Below, in pieces: positions 17,577-25,500 of a DNA stretch of 64,000 nt. The stretch is from Mycolicibacterium rhodesiae JS60. GTDB taxonomy: Bacteria > Actinomycetota > Actinomycetes > Mycobacteriales > Mycobacteriaceae. The stretch lies in contig AGIQ01000007.1 of the NCBI GenBank assembly GCA_000230935.2, positions 124,001-188,000 on the forward strand, read 5' to 3'. A program made the position numbers and the translations under genes. Position 1 is the stretch's first letter, and every line of letters starts with the position of its first letter. A model generated the notes under the pieces. It was not told the origin of the DNA. It did not search any database and saw nothing but the letters and a program-made list of their open reading frames with translations.

Positions 17577-18205
17577 CAGGATTCCTTCTCTCGTGCCTGC
17601 GCGCCCCGCATGACCAGGGAGCAGAGTTTGTCGACCAGGCGGTCGGTGTCATCGCGACCGTCGACGAGAGCGCTGTAGAAGGTGGTGCCGACGACCACGT
17701 TGAACAGCGTGTCGGTGTCGATATCGGGGCGCACCACGCCTTGTTCGGCACCCGCGCGGACCAGGTCGGCGAGCTCGCCGCGGATCCTGTCGTCGAGCAA
17801 TTGCTGTGTGCGGATGTGCAATTCGGAGTCGCGGTGGCGTTCGGCGAGGATTCCCATGGTCGCGGCCTCGACCACCGGCTCACGCCAGAACGCCACCGAG
17901 CCACGGATGAACTCGCGCAGGTCGGTCTCGAAGTCTCCAGACCGCGGTAGTCCGGCGCTGCCGCTGTCGGTGCCGAATGCGGCCTCGAAAACCACGTGTG
18001 CCTTGGACGGCCAGCGCCGGTAGATGGTCGGGCGGCTCACGCCGGCTGCCCGGGCGATCGAATCCATCGACACCTGGTCGTAGCCGACGTCGACGAGCAG
18101 CCCGCGGGTGGCCGTCATGATCGCGTCATCGGTGCGCGGGTCACGGGGACGGCCACGCACCGGTTCGGGTGGTACCGGTGCGGCATCGCGATCCGGGGCT
18201 GTCAC
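17576..18205 (-). CDS. TetR family transcriptional regulator
   Basis: A 209-residue repressor-type protein. The N-terminal helix-turn-helix (about residues 25-70) reads VGYDQVSMDSIARAAGVSRPTIYRRWPSKAHVV, textbook TetR. The C-terminal all-helical ligand domain is unassigned. The GTG at 18205 starts a protein beginning VTAPDRD; the extension to 18325 enters the upstream promoter region. It is the first gene of the DUF1214-sulfotransferase operon and likely autoregulates it from the 18206-18318 region. Confidence 0.9.
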   Translation of the reverse strand: MTAPDRDAAPVPPEPVRGRPRDPRTDDAIMTATRGLLVDVGYDQVSMDSIARAAGVSRPTIYRRWPSKAHVVFEAAFGTDSGSAGLPRSGDFETDLREFIRGSVAFWREPVVEAATMGILAERHRDSELHIRTQQLLDDRIRGELADLVRAGAEQGVVRPDIDTDTLFNVVVGTTFYSALVDGRDDTDRLVDKLCSLVMRGAQAREKES

Positions 18206-18241
18206 GCGGATTATGTTCCAGTGCGTAACGTAAACTGTCAA

Positions 18242-18261
18242 TGCCCGGATTGAACCGGGCA
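18242..18261. repeat. short inverted repeat between divergent genes
   Basis: TGCCCGG and CCGGGCA flank ATTGAA, a perfect 7-bp arm hairpin, in the 113-base gap between tetR (leftward) and the DsbE-like gene (rightward). It could be a TetR operator or a 5'-leader hairpin of the rightward gene. Confidence 0.4.
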
Positions 18262-18318
18262 GCCCCGGGTAAACGTGACACCAAGAGCAGTCCATCCCGA
18301 CGGCCAGGAGGCCATGCC

Positions 18319-18846
18319 ATGACACCGTCCTACGGCGCGCGCCGGGCGCGAACTTGGTTTCACCACCTCTTCCGGGCCCTGGCCGTGCTGACGGCGGCGC
18401 TCACCGTCGCGGTCGCGGCACCCCCGGCAGCCATCGCCGAGGACCAATTGGCCTTCAGCGGAACAACCTTGACCGGAGCCCCGTTCAACGGCAGCAGCCT
18501 GCAGGGCAAGCCTGTGGTGCTGTGGTTCTGGACGCCGTGGTGCCCGTTCTGCAACCAGGAAGCCCCCAACGTCAGCCAGGTGGCGGCAGCCAACCCGAAG
18601 GTCACCTTCGTCGGGGTGGCGGCGCGTTCCGACGTCGGGCAGATGCAGGCGTTCGTGTCGAGGTACAACCTGAACTTCACCAACCTCAACGATGCCGACG
18701 GATCACTCTGGGCGCGGTTCAACGTGCCGTGGCAACCCGCGTATGTGTTCCTCCGTCCCGACGGGTCGTCGACGTTCGTCAACAATCCGACGTCGGCGAT
18801 GTCAGAGCAGGAACTCAGCGACCGGGTGCGAGCGCTGACGTCATAA
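18319..18846 (+). CDS. secreted thioredoxin-fold disulfide oxidoreductase (DsbE/MPT53-like)
   Basis: A 175-residue exported protein. The signal peptide is about residues 1-40 (ends A-I-A-E), followed by a TlpA/DsbE-like thioredoxin fold with active site W-C-P-F-C (Cys 75 and 78) and the cis-proline loop PWQPAYVFLRPDG. It resembles M. tuberculosis MPT53/Rv2878c, an extracytoplasmic oxidase of unfolded proteins. Start: the ATG at 18319 follows CAGGAG at the right distance. The next gene, a CcdA-like membrane protein, begins about 5 bases after its stop and is the likely electron partner. Confidence 0.9.
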   Translation: MTPSYGARRARTWFHHLFRALAVLTAALTVAVAAPPAAIAEDQLAFSGTTLTGAPFNGSSLQGKPVVLWFWTPWCPFCNQEAPNVSQVAAANPKVTFVGVAARSDVGQMQAFVSRYNLNFTNLNDADGSLWARFNVPWQPAYVFLRPDGSSTFVNNPTSAMSEQELSDRVRALTS

Positions 18847-18851
18847 CCCCG

Positions 18852-19709
18852 TTGGACGCAAACCTGACCGGACTGGCATTGGCCGCGGGTATGGTCGCCG
18901 CGCTCAACCCGTGCGGATTCGCCATGCTGCCCGCCTACCTGACGCTCGTCGTTCGCGGTGAAGGCGCCGACCCCAGGCGGTGCGCCGCGGTGGGGCGCGC
19001 ACTGGCGGCCACCGCCGCGATGGCACTGGGCTTCCTCGCAGTCTTCGGCCTGTTCGGCCTGCTCACAGTGCCGGTCGCCACCGTCGTGCAGCGTTATCTG
19101 CCTTACGCCACCATCGTCATCGGCATCTGCCTTGTCTCCCTTGGTATTTGGTTGGTGACGGGCCGCGAACTGGCCGGGGCTCCGACGGGGTCCTCCGCGC
19201 GGTGGGCACCGACAGCGCGGTTGGGTTCGATGTTCGGCTACGGGGTGGGTTACGCGATCGCGTCCCTGTCCTGCACCATCGGCCCGTTCCTGGCGGTCAC
19301 CGGCAGCACGGTCCGCAGCGGTTCGGTGGCCGGCGGCGTGCTGGTGTACGCGGCCTATGCCGCCGGGCTGGCGTTGGTGGTCGGCGTACTCGCGGTCGGG
19401 ATCGCCTTCACCAGCTCGGCACTGGTGGAGCGGATGCGACAGCTGATGCCCTACGTCAACAGGATCAGCGGTGTCGTGCTGATCGCGGTCGGTCTCTATG
19501 TGGGTTACTACGGTCTCTACGAGATCCGGCTGTTCAGCGCGGGCGGCAATCCCGCCGATCCGGTGATAGCCGCGGCCGGCCGGCTGCAGGGTGCGCTCGC
19601 CGGCTGGGTGTACCGCACGAGTGCCTGGCCGTGGGTCATCGCACTGGCGGTGCTGATCGCGGCCGCTGCGCTGGTGCGGGTGCGGCGCGCCCGACGGCAC
19701 CGGTCCTGA
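18852..19709 (+). CDS. CcdA/DsbD-like membrane electron-transfer protein
   Basis: A 285-residue polytopic membrane protein with about six to eight helices. Its first helix ends in the conserved N-P-C-G-F motif and a later helix carries S-C-T-I-G-P, the paired cysteines that relay electrons across the membrane in CcdA/DsbD proteins. It matches the gene next to mpt53 in M. tuberculosis (Rv2877c). I place the start at TTG 18852, six bases after the preceding stop, because the frame upstream is the out-of-frame thioredoxin gene. The two genes form an operon for extracytoplasmic disulfide chemistry. Confidence 0.85.
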   Translation: MDANLTGLALAAGMVAALNPCGFAMLPAYLTLVVRGEGADPRRCAAVGRALAATAAMALGFLAVFGLFGLLTVPVATVVQRYLPYATIVIGICLVSLGIWLVTGRELAGAPTGSSARWAPTARLGSMFGYGVGYAIASLSCTIGPFLAVTGSTVRSGSVAGGVLVYAAYAAGLALVVGVLAVGIAFTSSALVERMRQLMPYVNRISGVVLIAVGLYVGYYGLYEIRLFSAGGNPADPVIAAAGRLQGALAGWVYRTSAWPWVIALAVLIAAAALVRVRRARRHRS

Positions 19710-19778
19710 AGCCCGACGGTCGCGCACACCCTCGGCGATATACTGCGCTGCACGTCCGATGCAGGGGAGGAGAGACGG

Positions 19779-20090
19779 ATGAAACGACATTCGATGCGAG
19801 CCTGGGGGATTGCCGGCGCAACGGTGCTGGCACTGACCGGCATACCGGTCACGATCGTCACCATCGCGCCAAGCGGTGAAGCGCACGCCGACGTGTGCGC
19901 GAGCGCCGGACGCCGGATCTCGGTCAGCGGCTGCGCCAACCTGTCCGATGTGATGGCACCCTATGTCCCGCCGCCGTCGTACTACGCGCCGCTGCCCGAG
20001 GACTATCCGCCGCCCCCTCCGCCACCCCCTCCGGTGACCGGCTGCGTGGGCTACAACGGCCGCTGGGTCAGCGCCGGCGGCTGCCGCTAG
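19779..20090 (+). CDS. small secreted proline-rich protein
   Basis: A 103-residue precursor starting at ATG 19779 after a strong GGGGAGGAG site. The signal peptide ends E-A-H-A-D. The mature part is about 65 residues with four cysteines (VCASAG, GCANL, GCVGY and GGCR) around a run of prolines. The cysteine pairs suggest two disulphides, consistent with the DsbE-like oxidase gene just upstream, although that link is inference. No known family is recognised. Confidence 0.75.
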   Translation: MKRHSMRAWGIAGATVLALTGIPVTIVTIAPSGEAHADVCASAGRRISVSGCANLSDVMAPYVPPPSYYAPLPEDYPPPPPPPPPVTGCVGYNGRWVSAGGCR

Positions 20091-20180
20091 CCCGGCCCCA
20101 TTTCCTGTCGCGAATGTGCGCTGCGGTACGCCGTGCACGGCGTGTCCCGGACCGACACGCACGCTGGTCCACCCAAACGA

Positions 20181-20210
20181 AAACCCCGCGGGCGCATGCC
20201 CGCGGGGTTT
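20181..20210. terminator. bidirectional hairpin terminator
   Basis: A perfect 13-bp stem, AAACCCCGCGGGC paired with GCCCGCGGGGTTT around a GCAT loop. It lies between the convergent small secreted protein gene and katG. The A-run on one side and T-run on the other serve both strands. Confidence 0.85.
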
Positions 20211-20226
20211 CGCTCACTGCTGATCC

Positions 20227-22395
20227 TTAGACGTCGAACCGATCGGCGTTGGACACCTTGGCCCAGGCCGCGACGAAGTCCTTGACGAACCTCTCCTTGT
20301 TGTCGTCCTGGGCGTAGACCTCGGCCACCGCACGCAGCACCGAGTTCGAGCCGAACACCAGGTCGGCGGCGGTCGCCGTCCACTTGGCCGCACCGGTCGC
20401 GCGGTCAGTGCCTTCGTAGACGTTCTCGGAGGTTTCCGACGGCTTCCACACCGTGCCCATGTCGAGAAGGTTGGTGAAGAAGTCGGTCGACAGCACGCCG
20501 ACCCGGTCGGTGAACACGCCGTGCTTGCTGCCGCCGTGGTTGGCGCCGAGCACCCGCAGGCCGCCGATGAGCGCGGTCAACTCCGGACCGGTCACACCGA
20601 CGAGAGAGGCCTTCTCGATAAGGAGCTGCTCCAGAGGAGCCTTCTCGCCGGCCCGCGCGTAGTTGCGGAAGCCGTCGGCCCGTGGCTCGAGCACCGCGAA
20701 CGACTCGACATCGGTGTCTTCCTGGGTGGCGTCGCCGCGGCCCGCGGTGAACGGCACGGTGATCTCGACGCCGCCGTCCTTGGCGGCCTTCTCGATCGCG
20801 GCATTGCCCGCGAGCACGATGACGTCGGCCAGCGAAACCTGGTTGCCGCCGGCGGCATTGAAGTCGGCCTGGATCTTCTCCAAGACCGGCAGCACCTTGG
20901 CGAGCTCGGACGGCTCGTTGGCCTCCCAGCTCTTCTGCGGCTCCAACCGCAGCCGTGCGCCGTTGGCGCCGCCGCGCTTGTCGGTGTTGCGGTAGCTCGA
21001 CGCGGACGCCCACGCGGTCTTGACCAACTGCGGCACCGACAGGCCCGCGGCCAGGACTGCGCTCTTGATCTTGGCGGCGTCAGCATCGTCGATCAGCGCA
21101 CCGGTGGCGGCGGGAACCGGATCCTGCCACAGCTGTGGCTCGGCAACCCACGGCCCGAGGTAGCGGCTGATCGGACCGAGGTCGCGGTGCAGCAGCTTGT
21201 ACCAAGCCTTGGCAAACGCCTCGTTGAGCTCCTCGGGGTGATCCAGCCAGCGACGCGTGATCGCACCGAACTCCGGGTCCTCACGCATCGAGACGTCGGT
21301 GACCAGCATCGTGGGCTTGCGGTTCGGGCCGCCGAAGGGATCGGGAATGATCGCCTCGGCGTCCTTGGCCTGGAACTGCCACGCACCGGCCGGACTCTTG
21401 ACCAGCTCCCACTCATAGCCGTAGAGGATCTCCAGGAACGAGTTGCTCCACTTGGTCGGTGTGGGGGTCCAGACAACCTCGAGACCGCTGGTGACGGTGT
21501 CACCGGCCTTGCCGGAACCGAACGGACACTTCCAGCCCAGGCCCTGCTGCTCGATCGGGGCACCCTCGGGCTCGGGGCCCATACCCTCGTCGGAGCCGGC
21601 ACCGTGGGTCTTGCCCAGCGTGTGGCCACCGACGATCAGCGCGGCGGTCTCCTCGACGTTCATCGCCATCCGGCCGAACGTCTCCTTGATGTCGACGGCA
21701 GCCTTGATCGGATCCGGATTACCTTCGGGCCCTTCAGGATTGACGTAGATCAGACCCATCGTGGTGGCGCCGTACGGCTGGGCCAGGTCGCGCTCACCGG
21801 AGTAGCGCTTGTCGGTGCCCAACCACTCGCCTTCTTCACCGAAGAGGATCTCTTCGGGCTCCCAGACGTCGGGGCGGCCGAAGCCGAAGCCGAAGGTCTT
21901 GAAGCCGGCCGATTCCAGGGCGACGTTGCCCGCGAACACCAGCAGGTCGGCCCAGGAGATCTTGTTGCCGTACTTCTTCTTCACCGGCCACAGCAGACGA
22001 CGGGCCTTGTCCAGGTTGGCGTTGTCCGGCCAGCTGTTCAGCGGGGCGAAGCGCTGCATGCCCTGCCCGCCGCCACCGCGTCCGTCGTAGATCCGGTAGG
22101 TGCCTGCGGCGTGCCAGCTCATCCGGATGAACAGGCCGGCGTAGCTGCCGTAGTCGGCGGGCCACCAGTCCTGCGAGGTGGTGATCACCGAGAGCACATC
22201 GGCCTTGAGCGCATCGGGATCGAGCTTGGCGAACTCGGCGGCGTAGTCGAAATCGTCACCGAGCGGGTTGGAGTACGGCGAGTGCGGATGCAGCTTGGAG
22301 ACGTCGACCTGATCCGGCCACCAGTCCTGGTTGGTCAGCGGCGCATGCGCTTTCGGCGTCGGCGCGTCGATGACCGGATTTTCGCTCTCGGACAC
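20227..22395 (-). CDS. katG: catalase-peroxidase KatG
   Basis: A 722-residue bifunctional heme catalase-peroxidase that removes hydrogen peroxide and activates isoniazid in mycobacteria. The distal triad R91, W94, H95 (MSWHAAGTYR), proximal His 258 (GGHTLGKTHG) and the Met-Tyr-Trp adduct residues M243, Y217, W94 are all present. Ser 303 in VTSGLEVVW corresponds to Ser315 of M. tuberculosis and is the wild-type residue. Start: a GTG with a GGAAAGG purine-rich leader. It lies 56 bases downstream of furA, as in other mycobacteria, and is expected to be co-transcribed with it. Confidence 0.97.
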   Translation of the reverse strand: MSESENPVIDAPTPKAHAPLTNQDWWPDQVDVSKLHPHSPYSNPLGDDFDYAAEFAKLDPDALKADVLSVITTSQDWWPADYGSYAGLFIRMSWHAAGTYRIYDGRGGGGQGMQRFAPLNSWPDNANLDKARRLLWPVKKKYGNKISWADLLVFAGNVALESAGFKTFGFGFGRPDVWEPEEILFGEEGEWLGTDKRYSGERDLAQPYGATTMGLIYVNPEGPEGNPDPIKAAVDIKETFGRMAMNVEETAALIVGGHTLGKTHGAGSDEGMGPEPEGAPIEQQGLGWKCPFGSGKAGDTVTSGLEVVWTPTPTKWSNSFLEILYGYEWELVKSPAGAWQFQAKDAEAIIPDPFGGPNRKPTMLVTDVSMREDPEFGAITRRWLDHPEELNEAFAKAWYKLLHRDLGPISRYLGPWVAEPQLWQDPVPAATGALIDDADAAKIKSAVLAAGLSVPQLVKTAWASASSYRNTDKRGGANGARLRLEPQKSWEANEPSELAKVLPVLEKIQADFNAAGGNQVSLADVIVLAGNAAIEKAAKDGGVEITVPFTAGRGDATQEDTDVESFAVLEPRADGFRNYARAGEKAPLEQLLIEKASLVGVTGPELTALIGGLRVLGANHGGSKHGVFTDRVGVLSTDFFTNLLDMGTVWKPSETSENVYEGTDRATGAAKWTATAADLVFGSNSVLRAVAEVYAQDDNKERFVKDFVAAWAKVSNADRFDV

Positions 22396-22413
22396 TTTTT
22401 ACCTTTCCATTCC
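22396..22413 (-). promoter_or_regulatory. polypurine leader upstream of katG
   Basis: Read on the minus strand the 18 bases before the katG start are almost all purine (GGAATGGAAAGGTAAAAA). Published work on mycobacterial furA-katG mRNA describes processing in the intergenic region and stabilisation by a polypurine stretch before katG; this sequence fits. It also supplies the ribosome-binding site. Confidence 0.55.
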
Positions 22414-22451
22414 ATATCTCATTGGTGATTGGGCTGTGATCACTGGCGTGA

Positions 22452-22883
22452 TCAGGAAGGTTCTTTCGTCGCGCAATCGGGACACAGGCCCCAATAGACG
22501 ACCTCGGCCTCGTCGAGGACGAAACCGTTGTGGTCGGACGGCGTCAAACACGGCGCCTCACCGACCGCACAGTCGACGTCGCCGATGACACCGCAAGAGC
22601 GGCACACGACGTGATGGTGGTTGTCGCCGACGCGGGATTCATAGCGGGCCACTGAGCCCGACGGCTGGATGCGCCGCACCAGACCTGCGGCGGTCAGCGC
22701 GTGCAGCACGTCGTAGACCGCCTGGCGCGAGACATCGGGAAGCCCCGCGCGGACGGCCCCGAAGATCGTGTCGGTATCGGCGTGCGGGTGGGCGTACACC
22801 GCCTCGAGTACCGCAACGCGGGGCCGGGTCACCCGCAGCTGCGCTGTCCGCAACTGGTCGGCGATATCCGACATCGAGGTCAC
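22452..22883 (-). CDS. furA: FurA, peroxide-responsive Fur family repressor
   Basis: A 143-residue Fur-family regulator, the autorepressor of furA-katG. The winged helix spans about residues 15-80 (LPDVSRQAVYDVLHALTAAGLVRRI). The metal-binding region holds DNHHHVVCRSCG and a C-terminal CPDC, giving two CxxC pairs. The sequence is close to M. tuberculosis FurA. The GTG at 22883 is preferred because the promoter places transcription at or next to it (leaderless message); an ATG at 22874 lies three codons inside. Confidence 0.95.
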   Translation of the reverse strand: MTSMSDIADQLRTAQLRVTRPRVAVLEAVYAHPHADTDTIFGAVRAGLPDVSRQAVYDVLHALTAAGLVRRIQPSGSVARYESRVGDNHHHVVCRSCGVIGDVDCAVGEAPCLTPSDHNGFVLDEAEVVYWGLCPDCATKEPS

Positions 22884-22896
22884 GGTGAGATCGTCG

Positions 22897-22920
22897 TCCC
22901 TTTTCTGGAATCAGTCAAGA
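22897..22920 (-). promoter_or_regulatory. furA promoter/FurA-binding AT-rich box
   Basis: On the minus strand this reads TCTTGACTGATTCCAG followed by AAAAGGGA, closely resembling the AT-rich FurA target described upstream of mycobacterial furA genes. It includes a -35 element TTGACT; a -10-like GACGAT follows about 17 bases later and would start the transcript at the furA GTG. Confidence 0.8.
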
Positions 22921-22950
22921 GTTGATCGGAACCATGTCTGAAAACGCTGG

Positions 22951-23187
22951 TCAGGGATTTTTAGTCGGCTGGTCGCTCGGGTTCACAGTGGGGTTCATCG
23001 GGGTCACCGGTCCCGGGCTGAAGCTGTTCCCGCCAGGCAACGAGCCCTTGCTGGTCGGCGAGAGCGAGGGTCCGGTGGTGGTGGAAGCCGGCTCGTGGCT
23101 CTCTGCTCCGCACGCGGTGAACACCATGACGCCGGCTGCGGCCGCCGCCACCAGACATATCGCCCGGATTCGATTCCGACCCCTCAT
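22951..23187 (-). CDS. small lipoprotein
   Basis: A 78-residue precursor starting at ATG 23187 with a good GAGGGG site. Basic N-terminus, hydrophobic core and lipobox F-T-A-C are clear. The mature part is only about 50 residues, rich in Ser, Thr, Pro and Gly, with no domain. It is upstream of furA on the same strand, separated by the furA promoter. Function unknown; low-complexity lipoproteins of this kind are common in mycobacteria. Confidence 0.75.
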   Translation of the reverse strand: MRGRNRIRAICLVAAAAAGVMVFTACGAESHEPASTTTGPSLSPTSKGSLPGGNSFSPGPVTPMNPTVNPSDQPTKNP

Positions 23188-23393
23188 CGCTGACCCCTCG
23201 AACGCGTACGCACACAGTCGCGGTACCAACCGAAAGTTACCCTCTCACGGCTACGCGCAACGCGCTTTGCGCGCCGCGCTCTCGGCGCGACGTGAGCCGC
23301 CGACCGGGCTTTCTGTATGGTGATCGGCGGATCGCGTCCGGCGGCCATCCCGGCTCGAACCGGGGATCCAGTCGTCTCGTCAGGAGCAGTTTC

Positions 23394-24293
23394 GTGCCCC
23401 TCAACACCGTCGCGCTCGAACTCGTGCCGCCCAATACCGACCGCACCCCCGACGAGGTCCTGGAGGAGGCGCACAAGGTCGTGCTGCTGTCCTCGGAGAC
23501 CGGCCTCGACGGCCGGATCGGCCACGTGATGATCCCCGGGATGATCGAAGAGGACGGCGACCGCCCGATCGAGATGAAGCCCAAGCTCGACGTGCTCGAC
23601 TACTGGTCGCGCATCTCGCCGGTACTGCCCGGCATCCGCGGCCTGTGCACTCAGGTCACCGCGTTCATGGACGAGCCGACCTTGGTCAGCCGGCTGACCG
23701 CCCTGTTGGACGCCGGCATGGAAGGCGTTGCCTTCGTGGGTGTTCCCCGCACGATGAACGACGGTGAGGGCGCCGGCGTCGCACCCACCGACGCGCTGAC
23801 GATCTTTTCCGGCCTCGTCCCCAACCGGGGCGCGATCCTGATCCCGACCCGCGCCGAGGAAGCCGGCCGGTTCGGCTTCAAATGCGGCCGCGGCGCCACC
23901 TATGGCATGACGCAACTGCTGTACTCCGACGCGATCGTCGGGTTCCTGACCGAGTTCGCCGCCACCACCGATTACCGCCCGGAGATCCTGCTCTCGTTCG
24001 GCTTCGTGCCGAAGGTCGAGACCCGGGTGGGCTTGATCAACTGGCTGATCCAGGACCCGGGCAATGCGGCCGTCGCGGCCGAGCAGGACTTCGTCCGCCA
24101 GCTCGCCGACAGCGACCCGGCGGTCAAGCGCCGGCTGCTGGTCGACCTCTACAAGCGGGTCGTCGACGGCGTCGCCGATCTCGGGTTCCCGTTGAGCATC
24201 CATTTCGAAGCCACCTACGGCATGTCCCGGCCGGCCTTCGAGACCTTCGCGGAGATGCTGGCCTACTGGTCGCCGGCGGGGTCAAGCTCGTAG
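23394..24293 (+). CDS. non-canonical methylenetetrahydrofolate reductase (Rv2172c-type)
   Basis: A 299-residue TIM-barrel-like protein that closely resembles M. tuberculosis Rv2172c, reported as a flavin-independent 5,10-methylenetetrahydrofolate reductase that feeds methyl groups to methionine synthesis. The characteristic segments are NTVALELVPPNTD at the N-terminus, HVMIPGMIEEDGDRPIEMKPK, GVPRTMNDGEG and INWLIQDPGN. The GTG start at 23394 follows AGGAG at the right distance. A MenC-like gene starts five bases after its stop, so the two are probably one transcript. Similarity is from memory of the family; activity is not demonstrated here. Confidence 0.85.
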   Translation: MPLNTVALELVPPNTDRTPDEVLEEAHKVVLLSSETGLDGRIGHVMIPGMIEEDGDRPIEMKPKLDVLDYWSRISPVLPGIRGLCTQVTAFMDEPTLVSRLTALLDAGMEGVAFVGVPRTMNDGEGAGVAPTDALTIFSGLVPNRGAILIPTRAEEAGRFGFKCGRGATYGMTQLLYSDAIVGFLTEFAATTDYRPEILLSFGFVPKVETRVGLINWLIQDPGNAAVAAEQDFVRQLADSDPAVKRRLLVDLYKRVVDGVADLGFPLSIHFEATYGMSRPAFETFAEMLAYWSPAGSSS

Positions 24294-24297
24294 TCCG

Positions 24298-25263
24298 GTG
24301 AAGGCACTGATCGATTTCGACGGCGCACGGGTTTTCGCGATCCCGGCACGCGACCGCTATCCGGGCTTCCACGCCTGCGAGGGGATGCTCATCGAAGGCC
24401 CGCAAGGGTGGGGTGAGTTCAGCCCGCCGCGCGCGAGCGACGATGTGATGGCGGCGCGCTGGCTGACATCGGCCATCGAGGGCGGCACGGTCGGCTGGCC
24501 GGATCCGGTTCGCGGCCGGGTCGCCGTGGCAGTGGCGATTCCCGCGGTGGACCCGCAGGTGGCGAGCGAGATCGCCGCAGGCAGCGGGTGCGGCGCGGCG
24601 GATGTGCGCGTCACCGGGCAGCCCGGGGATCTGCCCCGTCTGGAGGCCGTGCGCGCGGTGCTGGGGACCTCCGGCTCGATCCGCTGCGTGGTCGAAACGG
24701 CCTGGACCGTCGACGCCGCGGCCGAGCTGATTCCGGAGCTGGACCGGGCGGCTGCCGGGCTGGAGTTCGTGCAGCAGCCGTGTGCGACGGCGGCTGAGTT
24801 GGCGGCCCTGCGTCGCCGTGTCGAAGTGCGGGTGGCGGCCGACGTGTCGGCGCTCGGAGCCGACGGGCCGGCGCTGCCGGAGGTCGCCGATGTCGCGGTC
24901 CTGACGGTCGGCCCGCTCGGCGGTGTGCGGCGGGCGTTGCGGTTCGCCGAGCGCGTCGATCTGCCGTGCGTGGTGTCGGCGACGGTCGGGGTGTCGGAAA
25001 CCAGCATGGGGCTGGCCGGGGGACTGGCGCTGGCCGGTGCGCTGCCCGAAGTCGCCTTCGCCTGTGGACTCGGGACCGCTGCGGCACTGGTCGGCGATGT
25101 GGTGTCCCCGGGCCGGATCCTGACCCCGGTCGAGGGTTATCTACCGGTGGCTCCGTCGGCGCCAGGCCCCGATGCCGACCGCGTTGCGGAGTTCGCGCTC
25201 GACGACGCCGAACGGATCACCTGGTGGCGGCGGCGCCTGAGTGCCGCGCGAGAGCTTCTCTAG
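24298..25263 (+). CDS. MenC-like enolase-superfamily protein lacking catalytic residues
   Basis: A 321-residue protein that aligns end to end with mycobacterial o-succinylbenzoate synthase MenC (GPQGWGEFSP, PCATAAELAALRRRV, PLGGV, CGLGT near the C-terminus). The active site is not conserved. The KxK lysines are D102 and R104, the DxN metal ligand is V131/E133, the E of the EQPC motif is Q159, the E of ADES is V183, and the second catalytic lysine is T203; only D182 remains. OSB synthase activity is therefore unlikely. It probably has a different reaction or a structural or regulatory role. GTG start, coupled to the MTHFR gene. Confidence 0.82.
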   Translation: MKALIDFDGARVFAIPARDRYPGFHACEGMLIEGPQGWGEFSPPRASDDVMAARWLTSAIEGGTVGWPDPVRGRVAVAVAIPAVDPQVASEIAAGSGCGAADVRVTGQPGDLPRLEAVRAVLGTSGSIRCVVETAWTVDAAAELIPELDRAAAGLEFVQQPCATAAELAALRRRVEVRVAADVSALGADGPALPEVADVAVLTVGPLGGVRRALRFAERVDLPCVVSATVGVSETSMGLAGGLALAGALPEVAFACGLGTAAALVGDVVSPGRILTPVEGYLPVAPSAPGPDADRVAEFALDDAERITWWRRRLSAARELL

Positions 25264-25312
25264 AACGCGGCGCAGCCACCGAGAGGGACGGCGGCGTTCT
25301 GACTCGCTCCGC

Positions 25313-25498
25313 CTAGCGTCGCGGACGCCACGCCGCGATGGCCAGGCCGATTCCGATCAGCGCGATGATCGGCCCGAGCACCGACCACGTCGTGGTATTG
25401 CTCATCGGGCTGCCCTGCACCGCGCCAAAACCCTGCAGCGCGAACAACAATCCGAACAGCGTGACCAGCACGCCCACCACACCGACGGCATGTCGCAT
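25313..25498 (-). CDS. small two-helix membrane protein
   Basis: A 61-residue protein with two hydrophobic helices separated by a polar loop (QGSPMSNTTTWS) and a basic tail (AAWRPRR). The ATG at 25498 lies eight bases after AGAGGA; a TTG at 25504 is too close to that site. It starts two bases beyond the MOSC gene stop, so it is the second gene of that operon. No family recognised. Confidence 0.7.
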   Translation of the reverse strand: MRHAVGVVGVLVTLFGLLFALQGFGAVQGSPMSNTTTWSVLGPIIALIGIGLAIAAWRPRR

Positions 25499-25500
25499 GG

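Noticed and set aside
18360..20162. 600-codon open frame on the minus strand
   Set aside because: It is antisense to the thioredoxin and CcdA-like genes, its translation is Arg/Gln/His-rich noise, and both sense genes have clear domains.
20521..22428. 635-codon open frame on the plus strand
   Set aside because: Antisense to katG, whose identity is certain.
24298..25263. Naming the gene menC
   Set aside because: Catalytic lysines and most metal ligands are missing, so the symbol would imply an activity that the sequence does not support.
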